This document shows, piece by piece, positions 1 to 6,258 of a stretch of DNA of 7,852 nt. Below the pieces are notes generated by a model, which had not been told where the DNA came from, did no database searches, and saw only the letters and a list, made by a program, of their open reading frames with translations. The translations under genes and the position numbers were made by a program. The DNA is taken from assembly GCA_003520425.1 (NCBI GenBank), contig DOUU01000083.1, positions 1-7,852 on the forward strand, given 5' to 3'. Source of the stretch: Deltaproteobacteria bacterium. Its GTDB lineage: Bacteria > Myxococcota_A > UBA9160. The stretch's first letter is position 1; each line of letters opens with the position of its first letter.

Positions 1-179
1 CACTGGCCGCCGGGCCTGCCGCGGGCGGCGAGAGCTGGGAGTCACGGACAGCTCGGGCGGTAGAGCACGACCCGTGAAGGTGGCGTCGGATGCCGGGCGA
101 GCGAATCGCGTGATTCGCGCGGGATGAACTTCCCGGCCACATTCCTTGCCGCGCCGGTGTCATCGAGTAGCGTGGTGGC
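1..179. other. Upstream region of the LMF-family gene, no supported gene
   Basis: No reading frame here looks like a real protein. Two minus frames stay open to the window edge, but their composition is uninformative. A 7-bp dyad (GCGAATC at 101-107, GATTCGC at 112-118, 4-base loop) lies about 60 bp before the next gene. It has no T-tract on either strand, so a terminator role is doubtful. I see no convincing -35/-10 pair. The promoter of the following gene is probably here but cannot be pinpointed. Confidence 0.4.
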
Positions 180-1709
180 GTGAGCGAAGCGCCCCGAGCC
201 GCGACCACGTGGTGGCTCACGCGCTTTGCCATCCTGCGCCTCCTCGGCGCCGTCTACGCCGTGGCGTTCCTCGCCGCGGCGCTGCAGCTCGTGCCGCTGA
301 TCGGCGAGCACGGGCTCACGCCGCTCTCGCTCTACCTCGAGCGCGCGCGAGAGCAGCTCGGCTCGCCGCTCGCCGCCTTCCAGGCCGTGCCGTCGCTCTT
401 CTGGATCGATCCCTCGGATCTCGCGCTGCGCGCGGTCGCCTGGACGGGCTTCGCGCTCTCCTGCGCCGTCGCTGCGGGCTACGCGAACGCGCTGATGATG
501 GCGGCGCTCTGGCTGCTCTACTCGTCGATCGTGCACGCCGGCCAGGAGTGGTACGGCTACGGCTGGGAGATCCAGCTGATCGAAACGGGGTTCCTCGCGA
601 TCTTCCTCTGCCCGCTGCTCGATGCGCGGCCCTTCCCGCGCCGCGCGCCGCCCGCAGCGGTCCTCTGGCTCTTCCGCTGGCTGATCTTTCGCATCATGCT
701 CGGCGCCGGGCTGATCAAGCTGCGCGGCGATCCCGCCTGGCGCGACCTGACCGCCCTCTTCTACCACTTCGAGACGCAGCCGCTGCCCAACCCGCTGAGC
801 CGCGCCTTCCACTTCCTGCCGCACCCGCTGCTGCGCGCGGGCGTGCTCTTCAACGACCTCGCCGAGCTAGTCGCGCCCTGGCTCGCGCTCGGGCCGCGCC
901 GCGTCCGGCGCGTCGGCGGCGCGCTGATCGTCGCCTTCCAGGGCACGCTGATCCTCTCCGGCAACCTGTCCTTTCTGAACTGGCTCACCATCGTCCCTGC
1001 GCTCGCCTGCTTCGACGACGCCGTGTGGGCGAAGGTGCTGCCCCGGGCCCTTTCCGCGCGCGCAGCGCGCGCCGCGGCCGAGGCGACGCCGAGCCTCGCC
1101 ATGCAGCGCGTCTCGTACGCGCTCGCGGCGCTGGTGGGGCTCCTCAGCGTCGGGCCGGTGCTCAACCTGGCCTCCTCGCGCCAGATCATGAACAGCTCGT
1201 TCGAATCGCTCGCGCTGGTCAACACCTACGGCGCCTTCGGATCGGTCGGCCGCGAGCGACTCACCGTGGTGTTCGAGGGCACCGACGCGCCCGAGCCCGG
1301 GAAGGACGCCGTGTGGAAGGAGTATCCGTATCTCGCGCAGCCGGTCGCGCAGGACGAGCGGCCGCGCCAGATCGCACCCTACCAGCCGCGCCTCGACTGG
1401 CAGATGTGGTTCGCCGCGATGGGCTCGCCTGCGCGCTACCCGTTCACGCTGAATCTCGTCTGGAAGCTCCTCCACAACGACGCCGGCGCCCTGTCGCTCT
1501 TCCGCAGCAATCCCTTCCCCGCGCAGCCGCCGCGCTTCGTGCGCGCGACGCTCTACCGGTACGCCTTCAGCCCGCCTGGCGATCCGAGCGGCCTCTGGTG
1601 GACGCGCGAGCTCCTCGCGCCCTGGCTGCCCCCGCTCTCGGCCGACAACCCGCGCCTGCGCGCCTACCTCGACGAAGAGGGCTGGCTCGACGAGACGTCG
1701 GCCCACTGA
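180..1709 (+). CDS. Lipase maturation factor (LMF1) family membrane protein
   Basis: Integral membrane protein of 509 residues that aligns by eye with the lipase maturation factor family. Eukaryotic members sit in the ER membrane and help fold lipases; the role of bacterial members is not established. Family signatures are easy to see: GAGLIKLRGDPAWRDLTALF at about 175-194, followed by the YHFETQPLPNPLSR block (195-208); NTYGAFGSVGRERL at 348-361; and PYQPRLDWQMWFAAMGSP near 400-417. Hydrophobic segments fall at about 16-40, 84-118, 128-146, 160-179, 245-277 and 311-331, and the C-terminal third is soluble. Length is in the normal range for bacterial members. The start is GTG; no strong Shine-Dalgarno is visible, but the first helix begins soon after it. 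The gene stands alone, with 80 bp to the next one. No lipase gene lies next to it, although an alpha/beta hydrolase occurs about 1.7 kb downstream. The family call is firm; the substrate is unknown. Confidence 0.9.
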   Translation: MSEAPRAATTWWLTRFAILRLLGAVYAVAFLAAALQLVPLIGEHGLTPLSLYLERAREQLGSPLAAFQAVPSLFWIDPSDLALRAVAWTGFALSCAVAAGYANALMMAALWLLYSSIVHAGQEWYGYGWEIQLIETGFLAIFLCPLLDARPFPRRAPPAAVLWLFRWLIFRIMLGAGLIKLRGDPAWRDLTALFYHFETQPLPNPLSRAFHFLPHPLLRAGVLFNDLAELVAPWLALGPRRVRRVGGALIVAFQGTLILSGNLSFLNWLTIVPALACFDDAVWAKVLPRALSARAARAAAEATPSLAMQRVSYALAALVGLLSVGPVLNLASSRQIMNSSFESLALVNTYGAFGSVGRERLTVVFEGTDAPEPGKDAVWKEYPYLAQPVAQDERPRQIAPYQPRLDWQMWFAAMGSPARYPFTLNLVWKLLHNDAGALSLFRSNPFPAQPPRFVRATLYRYAFSPPGDPSGLWWTRELLAPWLPPLSADNPRLRAYLDEEGWLDETSAH

Positions 1710-1789
1710 CCCCTTCGCTTGCCCGACGGGCTGCGCGTCGCGCTCTTGCTTTTGAAGGAGCAGGCCAGGTTGTGAGACGGTAGGGCGCT

Positions 1790-2014
1790 ATGAGCGGAAC
1801 GACGTATGAAAGCCTTGTTGGAGTCTCCTTCGTTGTGCTTGGAACCTACATGTTCCTAGTAGGAAGTGGGAGATTGTCGGGTTCCAAGAAAACTGCGGAT
1901 CCCGAGAAGGTGGCAGAATGGCGCCAAAAATGGGGACGCACCGTGATGCTGGGTGGTGCGTTGGCAGCGGCAATCGGAGCGTTGCGCATATTTTTGGCAA
2001 TAGCGGCGCGTTGA
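1790..2014 (+). CDS. Small two-helix membrane protein of unknown function
   Basis: A 74-residue protein with two predicted membrane helices (about residues 8-25 and 51-71). A charged linker containing DPEKVAEWRQKWGR (about 37-50) joins them. The linker style is seen in many small bacterial hypothetical membrane proteins. Base composition drops below that of the neighbouring genes, which suggests a different origin. The ATG has only a weak purine-rich stretch (TAGGG) before it. It ends 58 bp before the cos-like palindrome and 144 bp before the terminase gene. In lambda-like genomes the lysis genes lie just before cos, so a class II holin-like role is conceivable, but nothing in the residues proves it. 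An ordinary host membrane protein is equally likely. Confidence 0.6.
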   Translation: MSGTTYESLVGVSFVVLGTYMFLVGSGRLSGSKKTADPEKVAEWRQKWGRTVMLGGALAAAIGALRIFLAIAAR

Positions 2015-2071
2015 GCCAGCGTGGCGGCGTGACGCTCGGCGGTGTTGAATGGAAGTCGCTCAGTGTGCCGC

Positions 2072-2089
2072 GGGTCCTTCCAAGGACCC
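2072..2089 (+). other. Palindrome resembling lambda cosQ (candidate phage cos site)
   Basis: GGGTCCTTCCAAGGACCC is a perfect 8-bp dyad around two bases. Its left half is nearly identical to the GGGTCCTTTCC of lambda cosQ as I remember it. Lambda order is cosQ, cosN, cosB, then the small terminase gene, and here the motif lies 70 bp before a Nu1-like small terminase start. The stretch after it (2090-2130) is GC-rich and could hold a nicking site, but I cannot place cosN. A transcription hairpin is the alternative; no T-run follows directly. Confidence 0.45.
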
Positions 2090-2158
2090 CTACCACGCGG
2101 GTCGACGCGGCGCGCTTACCGCAGCCGTACACGACACAAAAAAATCGCAAGGCGAGGC

Positions 2159-2641
2159 GTGAGTGACGCCTTTTCGGTGCTCGAGCTTTCTAGGTTGACC
2201 GGCCACGCGCGGAGCTTTGTGCAAAAGCGGATCGCTGGCCTCAAAGCATCCGGCACGCGCGATGGCGCGCGTGTGTATCCCGCGAAAGCGGCGCTCGAGC
2301 GCATCTTCGGCAAGCCGAACGGGCCGGCCGACGCGCTCACGGCGGCCAGGGCGAAGCTCTACAAAGCGCGCGCCCAGGCAATGGAGCGCCGCAACCGGAT
2401 CGAGGCCGAAGAGGTGATCGAGCTGCCGATCCTCGAGGAATTTCTGAGCGCGGCCATTGTGAACGTGCGGCAACGCCTCATGGCGATCCCGCGCAGCGCG
2501 GCGCTGGCCGTCGCTGCGGAGGCCGGCGCCCCGGAGCGGATCGCCGCAATCGAAGCGATTTTGCAGCGCCACGTCCACGAGGCGCTCGAGGACCTCGCGG
2601 CCGGGGACATCGTGCGCAGGGCCGCGCGCTCGGGGCGGTGA
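2159..2641 (+). CDS. Phage terminase small subunit, Nu1-like
   Basis: A 160-residue protein resembling the Nu1 family of DNA-packaging proteins, which bind the phage cos site and recruit the large terminase nuclease/ATPase. The N-terminus (about 4-30, FSVLELSRLTGHARSFVQKR onward) looks like the winged helix-turn-helix of the family. A lysine/arginine-rich helical stretch follows (about 60-85, ARAKLYKARAQAMERRNR). The C-terminal part contains LMAIPRSAALAVAAEAGAPE (about 110-130), matching the family's conserved 'ARQRLLALPSR.A..LA' region. I chose the GTG at 2159 because AAGGCGAGG lies just before it and the family begins at this point; an in-frame GTG at 2042 would add 39 residues of implausible, arginine-rich sequence covering the palindrome. 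No large terminase follows: 11 bp downstream a minus-strand gene ends. It is therefore probably a relic of a prophage. Confidence 0.7.
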   Translation: MSDAFSVLELSRLTGHARSFVQKRIAGLKASGTRDGARVYPAKAALERIFGKPNGPADALTAARAKLYKARAQAMERRNRIEAEEVIELPILEEFLSAAIVNVRQRLMAIPRSAALAVAAEAGAPERIAAIEAILQRHVHEALEDLAAGDIVRRAARSGR

Positions 2642-2644
2642 AGG

Positions 2645-2657
2645 CTTGATCATCAAG
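2645..2657. repeat. Short dyad between convergent stop codons
   Basis: CTTGAT-C-ATCAAG lies between the terminase stop and the SIR2-like stop, overlapping the latter. It is short and lacks a T-run, so it is at best a weak bidirectional terminator. Confidence 0.25.
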
Positions 2658-3186
2658 GCGAAGGGATGTGCTCGGTCGAAAAGTAGTCCTGACTATAGTC
2701 GATCGCCGGACTGACTTGCGTGAAGCAGCGGGCGGCGACGGAGGGATCTGGATCGATGAGCCAATAGCGCAACCGGCGAAGGCGGGCGCGCACATTCAAT
2801 GTGCTCAGGAGTGTTCGGGCCTGCGGGTCGTCCAGTGGAGCCGAGTAACCTACGACGGTGACGCTTTCAGCCTCGACGAGCGCATTGAAGGCCTCCTGCC
2901 AAAGGTTTGTCAAAAAGGGCTCTGCAAGCGGCTGCTTGCCTAGAATGGGACGCACGATAAACGGCGGCTCGTCGAGAGCGTCCCAAAGATTGTACGGCCC
3001 GAAGTCTCGAGTAGAGGCGATGCGTTTGTCGCTGAGCCAGATGACGGCGTCGGGATCCACGAGGCGCTTTCCCTCTGGAATCAGAGCCCACGTCATACTT
3101 CCGTGAAGCTTCAGAACGGTGACACCTTCGGGATCGCGATTGAGGAAATGGAGCCGCCGCTTCAAAATCCAGGGGGCGATCTTTCC
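2653..3186 (-). pseudogene. SIR2-like domain protein, 5'-truncated remnant
   Basis: The frame encodes the C-terminal half of a SIR2-like (SIR2_2 type) protein. Counting from a TTG at 3165, VLKLHGSMTW (17-26) is the family's 'KLHGS.nW' motif. NLWQEAFNALVEAESVTVVGYS (about 87-108) followed by APLDDPQARTLL (109-120) is the typical final Rossmann strand and helix, 'i.viGYSlp..D'. The coding look continues upstream to about 3186, where an in-frame TAA stops it. The N-terminal part that should carry the NAD-binding FLGAGAS motif and catalytic region is absent from every nearby frame. The natural C-terminus seems present. SIR2-like domains are common NADase effectors in anti-phage defence systems, so this may be the relic of a defence gene next to a phage relic. 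It is very unlikely to be active. Confidence 0.65.
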
Positions 3187-3373
3187 TTAGCCCTCCGATC
3201 GAGACGGTCCTGCCATTCGCCCCTTGAAAACCGCGCCTGGAATGGCTCGATGGCGACCGTGCGCAAGGGTTGAAATAGCTAGAGAGCTCACGGGGTATCA
3301 TTCGGCGAACACTGGCCTTCGAAGGCGGCAAGCCTCGCGGCCCACCGTGAGCAGCCCATCGCAGGAGCGCAGC

Positions 3374-4162
3374 TTGGATCCGGCATCAATCCACATCACT
3401 CGGTGGGGCGACTCTGGACCGCGAGTGATCATGGTCCATGGCGGCGCGCAGGGCAGTGCGGTGGGCGGCGAGCGCAATTTCTCCGCGCAGAAACCTCTGG
3501 CGGAGCGAGGCTGGCAGCTAATCGTCCCGGACCGACCCGGCCATGGACAGAGCCCGAACCCCGGCCGACCAGACGATGCCGAGGCGGACGGCGCGTGGGT
3601 CGCTGAGCTTGTGGGCGATGGCGCGCACCTGGTTGGACATTCATTTGGTGGCTGCGTCGCCCTGGCGGCAGCGGCGAAGCGACCGGCGGTGGTGCGTTCA
3701 CTCACGCTCATCGAGCCGGGCATGCTGAAGTTCGCGACGAGCAATCCACACGTCAAACGGTTCGTGTTCCGCCTGCTGCTGACGACCCTGTTCTCGCCGT
3801 CCGCAGTCAGGCGAGCCGAACGCTTCGCGAACCTTATCGGCCTCCCTCCCGAGATAAGGGGACGTTACGACCGCGAGGAGCTCAAGCGGGTGGGCCGGAG
3901 CCTTGCCCGCGGCAAGATTCCGTCCAAGTCTGCGATCGCGCGAGAGCTGACTGAGACCAAGCGAGCGGAGATTCCCTTGCTTGTGGTGACGGGGGGCTGG
4001 AGCCCTGCCTTTGAAGCGACGGGCGACATGGTCGCGGCCGCCGGGGGTGGCCACCGGGTTGTCATCAAATCAGGGCACCACTTCCCGCACTTGATGTCCG
4101 ACGAGTTCAACCAGATTCTGACGGTTTTTCTGGAGAAGAGCGACGCGAGGCAAAAGGCGTAA
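3374..4162 (+). CDS. Alpha/beta hydrolase
   Basis: A 262-residue hydrolase of the alpha/beta fold, probably cytoplasmic, substrate unknown. Visible elements in order: strand plus oxyanion-hole motif VIMVHGG (18-24); the LIVPDRPGHGQS turn (49-60); nucleophile elbow GHSFGG with Ser90; a cap-like region (about 110-190); LLVVTGGWSPAFE after strand 6, where the acid residue normally sits; and the catalytic His in SGHHFPHL (His235). The acid is not a plain GxxD aspartate, so its identity is uncertain. I chose TTG at 3374 because AGGAG (3363-3367) lies six bases before it and the homologous part begins with SIHITRWGDSG. GTG at 3347 is the alternative, and a longer frame from 3224 adds unconvincing sequence. 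It is transcribed alone, divergent from the broken SIR2-like gene. A hairpin lies 37 bp after the stop. Confidence 0.85.
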   Translation: MDPASIHITRWGDSGPRVIMVHGGAQGSAVGGERNFSAQKPLAERGWQLIVPDRPGHGQSPNPGRPDDAEADGAWVAELVGDGAHLVGHSFGGCVALAAAAKRPAVVRSLTLIEPGMLKFATSNPHVKRFVFRLLLTTLFSPSAVRRAERFANLIGLPPEIRGRYDREELKRVGRSLARGKIPSKSAIARELTETKRAEIPLLVVTGGWSPAFEATGDMVAAAGGGHRVVIKSGHHFPHLMSDEFNQILTVFLEKSDARQKA

Positions 4163-4198
4163 CGCGAGTCTCCCCGGCTCGGAAGGGGCCGAAAAGAG

Positions 4199-4233
4199 GA
4201 AGCCCCCGGAATCTTCGCGATTCCGAAGGCTTC
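4199..4233 (-). terminator. Long hairpin, possible minus-strand terminator
   Basis: GAAGCC (4199-4204) pairs with GGCTTC (4228-4233), and CGGAATC (4207-4213) with GATTCCG (4219-4225). A CC/AA internal mismatch separates the stems and TTCGC forms the loop. Read on the minus strand the hairpin is followed by CTCTTTT, a short T-run; on the plus strand, behind the hydrolase gene, there is none. No minus-strand gene ends here, so it may instead belong to the repeated structure that starts 3 bp later. Confidence 0.4.
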
Positions 4234-4235
4234 GT

Positions 4236-4254
4236 CAGGTAGCGGGGGGGCGCT
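4236..4254 (+). repeat. 19-bp direct repeat, copy 1
   Basis: CAGGTAGCGGGGGGGCGCT, identical to 5056-5074. It directly follows the 3' arm of a hairpin. In this copy only the inner AGCG/CGCT part of the small stem around the G-run can pair. Confidence 0.8.
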
Positions 4255-4354
4255 TTGGAACATGCGAGTCCGCGGATTTCCACCAGTTCTTCGGCGCATA
4301 TGCCCCACCTGGCGATGCGTAGCGTAACGAGGCGAGGGCGGGAGCTTGAAGTGT

Positions 4355-4407
4355 GTAGGAAGTCAGACTTCCAGCAGGTCCTACGGGTCCCCCGCGTAGG
4401 CAGACCT
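4355..4407. other. Overlapping, mutually exclusive hairpins
   Basis: Three dyads overlap in 53 bp. GGAAGTC-A-GACTTCC lies at 4358-4372. GTAGGA (4355-4360) pairs with TCCTAC (4379-4384). AGGTCCTACG (4376-4385) pairs with CGTAG (4395-4399) and GACCT (4403-4407), with a 3-base bulge. The second competes with both others. This lies within the 360-bp gene-free stretch 4163-4522, in which I see no gene. It could be a leader structure for the DUF167 gene or debris of a mobile element. Confidence 0.4.
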
Positions 4408-4522
4408 CGAGCAGTTCGGCCCGCATCATCGGAGACAGAGAGGTCCCTTTACCACAAGCTGAGGCGGGGCGGACGGCCCCGGCCCGATGCCTTATCCTGC
4501 GTCGATCCGAGCGGAGACCGGA

Positions 4523-4819
4523 ATGCCGACCGCTTGCTACCTGCGCGCCATCGAGGGCGGGGTCCTGTTGACCGTCCGCCTCCAGCCGCGCGCGGGCCGC
4601 AACGAGATCGGCGCGCCCCACGGCGACGCGTTGCGCGTCCGCGTGACCGCGCCGCCCCACCGGGGGGCGGCAAACGAGGCGCTGCTCCGGCTCTTGGCCT
4701 ACACGCTGCAGTGCGCGCCGAGCCGAGTCCAGCTCGTGCGCGGCGCCGCCGCGTCGCAGAAGCGGATCCTGCTGCACGGATTCACGGAGGAGGAGGTGCT
4801 GCGCGGGCTCGAGACATGA
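4523..4819 (+). CDS. DUF167 / YggU (UPF0235) family protein
   Basis: A 98-residue protein of the small YggU family, whose biochemical role is not established. Family features: a strand LLTVRLQPRAGRNEIG (15-30) matching 'l.vrv.P.a..n.i'; DALRVRVTAPPHRGAANEAL (35-54) matching the signature 'l.vrv.apPv.GkAN.al', with the usual lysine replaced by alanine; and LVRGAAASQKRILLHG near the end, matching 'G..sr.K.v.i.g'. Length is typical. The start at 4523 has GGAG at 4513-4516 with six bases of spacing; an in-frame ATG at 4487 is the alternative and would add 12 poorly conserved residues. In many bacteria this family is encoded near yggT and yggS-like genes, but here it stands alone. Its stop overlaps an ATG (ATGA) that opens an 11-codon frame. 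Confidence 0.85.
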   Translation: MPTACYLRAIEGGVLLTVRLQPRAGRNEIGAPHGDALRVRVTAPPHRGAANEALLRLLAYTLQCAPSRVQLVRGAAASQKRILLHGFTEEEVLRGLET

Positions 4820-4851
4820 GCTCGCTCCCCCCGGTCGTGTTCGTCAGCTAG
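4816..4851 (+). pseudogene. 11-codon ATGA-coupled reading frame (possible truncated gene start)
   Basis: ATG overlaps the DUF167 stop in an ATGA arrangement, the usual geometry of a translationally coupled downstream gene. The frame reads MSSLPPVVFVS and then hits TAG at 4849-4851. The hydrophobic PPVVFVS looks like the first strand of a larger protein. It may be the start of an operon partner cut off by a rearrangement near 4850. It is too short to be sure. Confidence 0.25.
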
Positions 4852-4922
4852 AGCAGCTTGTCGACGATCTTGCGTTTGCGCTTGTGCTCCGAGTAGGGCG
4901 GATACTTGACACGGGGATCGAT
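4848..4922 (-). pseudogene. Orphan C-terminus of an unidentified protein
   Basis: Read on the minus strand, the last codons encode YPPYSEHKRKRKIVDKLL preceded by IDPRVK, then TAG. The balanced, lysine-rich and amphipathic sequence looks like a real protein end, unlike the random arginine/proline-rich shadows around it. The frame is open back to about 5071 but contains no ATG, GTG or TTG start. The upstream part turns into proline/alanine-rich sequence overlapping a hairpin. I infer a fragment whose body was lost. I do not recognise the family. Its stop and the plus-strand TAG share the palindrome CTAG. Confidence 0.35.
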
Positions 4923-5017
4923 CCGAGATGTCCGCGCGCTCCAGTGCGGTGCTCCGGCTTGTGGAGGATGGGGGCAGGGCGCCGGAGCGGACGCCGGGGC
5001 GCTGCGGGTGCGGCTTG

Positions 5018-5052
5018 AGCCCTCCGCCCGCGCGGGGGCGGAGCGGAGGGCT
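5018..5052. repeat. Strong GC hairpin before direct repeat copy 2
   Basis: AGCCCTCCGC (5018-5027) pairs perfectly with GCGGAGGGCT (5043-5052), and the 15 bases between them are also GC-rich. An alternative inner pairing CTCCGCCC/GGGCGGAG is possible. It has terminator-like strength, but no T-run follows on either strand. It lies 3 bp before the 19-bp repeat, the same arrangement as at 4199-4254. Apart from these structures and the orphan C-terminus I see no gene in 4820-5359. Confidence 0.6.
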
Positions 5053-5055
5053 AAG

Positions 5056-5074
5056 CAGGTAGCGGGGGGGCGCT
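5056..5074 (+). repeat. 19-bp direct repeat, copy 2
   Basis: CAGGTAGCGGGGGGGCGCT, identical to 4236-4254 and 820 bp from it. Here the repeat continues into AC, so GTAGCG (5059-5064) can pair with CGCTAC (5071-5076) around a loop of six G. Confidence 0.8.
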
Positions 5075-5264
5075 ACAACCGGGTCGCACGTGCCTTCCCA
5101 GACGGTGGCATTCCCCTGAAATGCACCAGCTGAGAATCTCCCCACCCGCTATGCAGGGTTGGAGGCAACGGTCGTGCTCGCAGCGTTCGCGCTATCGGAG
5201 CGAAGCGCCTCGCGCATGGAGGCGTCGGACGGCGAGGCCCGCGAGCCCGCCGCAGAAACCGAAA

Positions 5265-5288
5265 ACGCCCCGACCGAAGCCGGGGCGT
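5265..5288 (-). terminator. Rho-independent terminator of the DUF374 gene
   Basis: On the minus strand ACGCCCCG pairs with CGGGGCGT around the 8-base loop GCTTCGGT and is followed at once by TTTTCGGTTTC. It lies about 70 bp after the DUF374 stop codon in the correct orientation. Confidence 0.8.
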
Positions 5289-5359
5289 GTCAAATCACGC
5301 AGCGACGCAGCAATTCAACACACGCGTCGCCACCGCCTTCGGCCGAGGCCCGCCAGAGC

Positions 5360-6160
5360 TCACGTCGGCCCCGCGGGTATCTGCGGAGCGCGCCGCTTCA
5401 AAAGGTTCACCGGAAGGGACCGATTCATCGCCGCGTAGCTCTCCGCCGCGAGATCGATCAGATCGCATTCGAGATCGTACCGGAACCGCTCGAGAGCGGC
5501 ACAGTCAGCGAGACTCTCTGGCGCGAAGTACGGGCCGCGGCAGGCGTAGACGATCTGATTGAAGGGGAGTGGAATCGCGGTGTGGTCCCACGTAGGGAGG
5601 CGGAGGTAGCGGCGATACCAGGTACGCACGAGCGCGATCGGCTTCCCGCATCTACTCGCGATGACGATTTCGCCAGTTTTCATTCGATAGGCGGGACCCT
5701 TCGACCCGTCGACGGTAAGCCCGTACATCACCCCGTGATGGGAGCGCATGTGCGCTACGAGGTCGTCGATCACACCCTCACGGTGACGTGAGCGCGACGT
5801 CGTCGAGCCACCGCGGAAGACGGTGTATCCGCAGCGCAGGAGCAGTCGCGTGATCACCTCACCGACGTCACCGCGGCTGGCCAGCGTGTGCCCATGGATG
5901 CCGGCCCACCAATATCCATAAGCGACGGTGAACACTTCCTCGTGCCAGAGAAGCGCAACCACGCCGTCGTACTTGTCGCACAAGCGCTGGAGGTCCCCGA
6001 AGTTCCCAAGATCGACTTGACTCGTCGACCACACAAACCGCATGTACAGCATGTAGAGCGGCGGTGCGACGGCCGCGGTGAGTGCTGCGAGCGGCCGCGT
6101 GAAGAATCGGCGCACGCGGCGGCGTACGCGCGTCCATGCGCTGCGGATCCTGGCCTTCAT
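5360..6160 (-). CDS. DUF374 family protein (lysophospholipid acyltransferase-like)
   Basis: A 266-residue protein of the DUF374 family, related to the lysophospholipid/lipid A acyltransferase superfamily. These probably act at the inner face of the cytoplasmic membrane in lipid or LPS synthesis. A basic N-terminus (1-22) precedes one hydrophobic anchor (about 22-44). The family core follows: VVALLWHEEVF (67-77), where His73 is at the place of the acyltransferase histidine; HTLASRGDVGEVITRLLLRC (91-110); YTVFRGGSTTSRSR (112-125); and GLTVDGSKGPAYRMKTG (147-163), the most diagnostic block. Length is slightly above the usual 200-230. The ATG is preceded by GGAG with seven bases spacing. The start overlaps the stop of a short upstream frame (ATGA). 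A clear terminator follows. The precise substrate is unknown. Confidence 0.88.
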   Translation of the reverse strand: MKARIRSAWTRVRRRVRRFFTRPLAALTAAVAPPLYMLYMRFVWSTSQVDLGNFGDLQRLCDKYDGVVALLWHEEVFTVAYGYWWAGIHGHTLASRGDVGEVITRLLLRCGYTVFRGGSTTSRSRHREGVIDDLVAHMRSHHGVMYGLTVDGSKGPAYRMKTGEIVIASRCGKPIALVRTWYRRYLRLPTWDHTAIPLPFNQIVYACRGPYFAPESLADCAALERFRYDLECDLIDLAAESYAAMNRSLPVNLLKRRAPQIPAGPT

Positions 6161-6258
6161 CGTGACACTCCACAGGGCACGAGATTTGGGCTTCTCTCGG
6201 CGTCCTCCTCCGGGCGGGTCATGCCCCGCCCTGGGACGAAGGCTGTGACGGCGAGCAT
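6157..6258 (-). CDS. Possible short coupled reading frame upstream of DUF374
   Basis: A 33-codon frame from ATG at 6258 ends in TGA overlapping the DUF374 ATG (ATGA). It contains MTRPEEDAERSPNLVPCGVSR, which has more balanced composition than a random GC-rich frame. In-frame sequence before the ATG (SGESLQLKDLPEDM) also looks protein-like and is open back to a TAG near 6317. It could be a small coupled protein, the tail of a lost upstream gene, or chance. No good Shine-Dalgarno is seen. Confidence 0.25.
   Translation of the reverse strand: MLAVTAFVPGRGMTRPEEDAERSPNLVPCGVSR
6212..6231. repeat. GC hairpin upstream of DUF374
   Basis: GGGCGGG (6212-6218) pairs with CCCGCCC (6225-6231) around TCATGC. 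It lies about 50 bp before the DUF374 start on the minus strand and could affect its leader, or be a by-product of coding sequence in the short frame. The rest of 6259-6411 shows no further gene. Confidence 0.35.

Noticed and set aside
1..163. Minus-strand frame from ATG at 163 running off the left edge
   Set aside because: About 54 codons without recognisable features; cannot be distinguished from chance in GC-rich DNA.
42..824. Long minus-strand frame over the LMF gene
   Set aside because: Arginine/glutamate-rich, low-information sequence typical of an antisense shadow of a GC-rich gene; no recognisable domain.
146..1783. 545-codon plus-strand frame over the LMF gene
   Set aside because: Alanine/arginine/proline-rich out-of-frame shadow; the frame starting at 180 carries all family motifs.
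2042..2158. N-terminal extension of the small terminase
   Set aside because: It covers the palindrome, is arginine-rich, and the family starts at the GTG at 2159, which has its own ribosome binding site.
3270..3301. TTGAAA...TATCAT promoter before the hydrolase
   Set aside because: Spacing is 20 bp, longer than a normal sigma-70 promoter, so it is not supported.
3224..3373. 50-codon N-terminal extension of the hydrolase
   Set aside because: Composition is not protein-like, and AGGAG sits six bases before the TTG at 3374, where the family similarity starts.
4236..5074. Integron attC sites around DUF167
   Set aside because: The repeats are structured and bracket one gene, but the attC core motifs (GTTRRRY / RYYYAAC) are not present and no integrase is seen.
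5159..5791. 210-codon plus-strand frame
   Set aside because: It overlaps the DUF374 gene and its terminator on the opposite strand and has no domain features.
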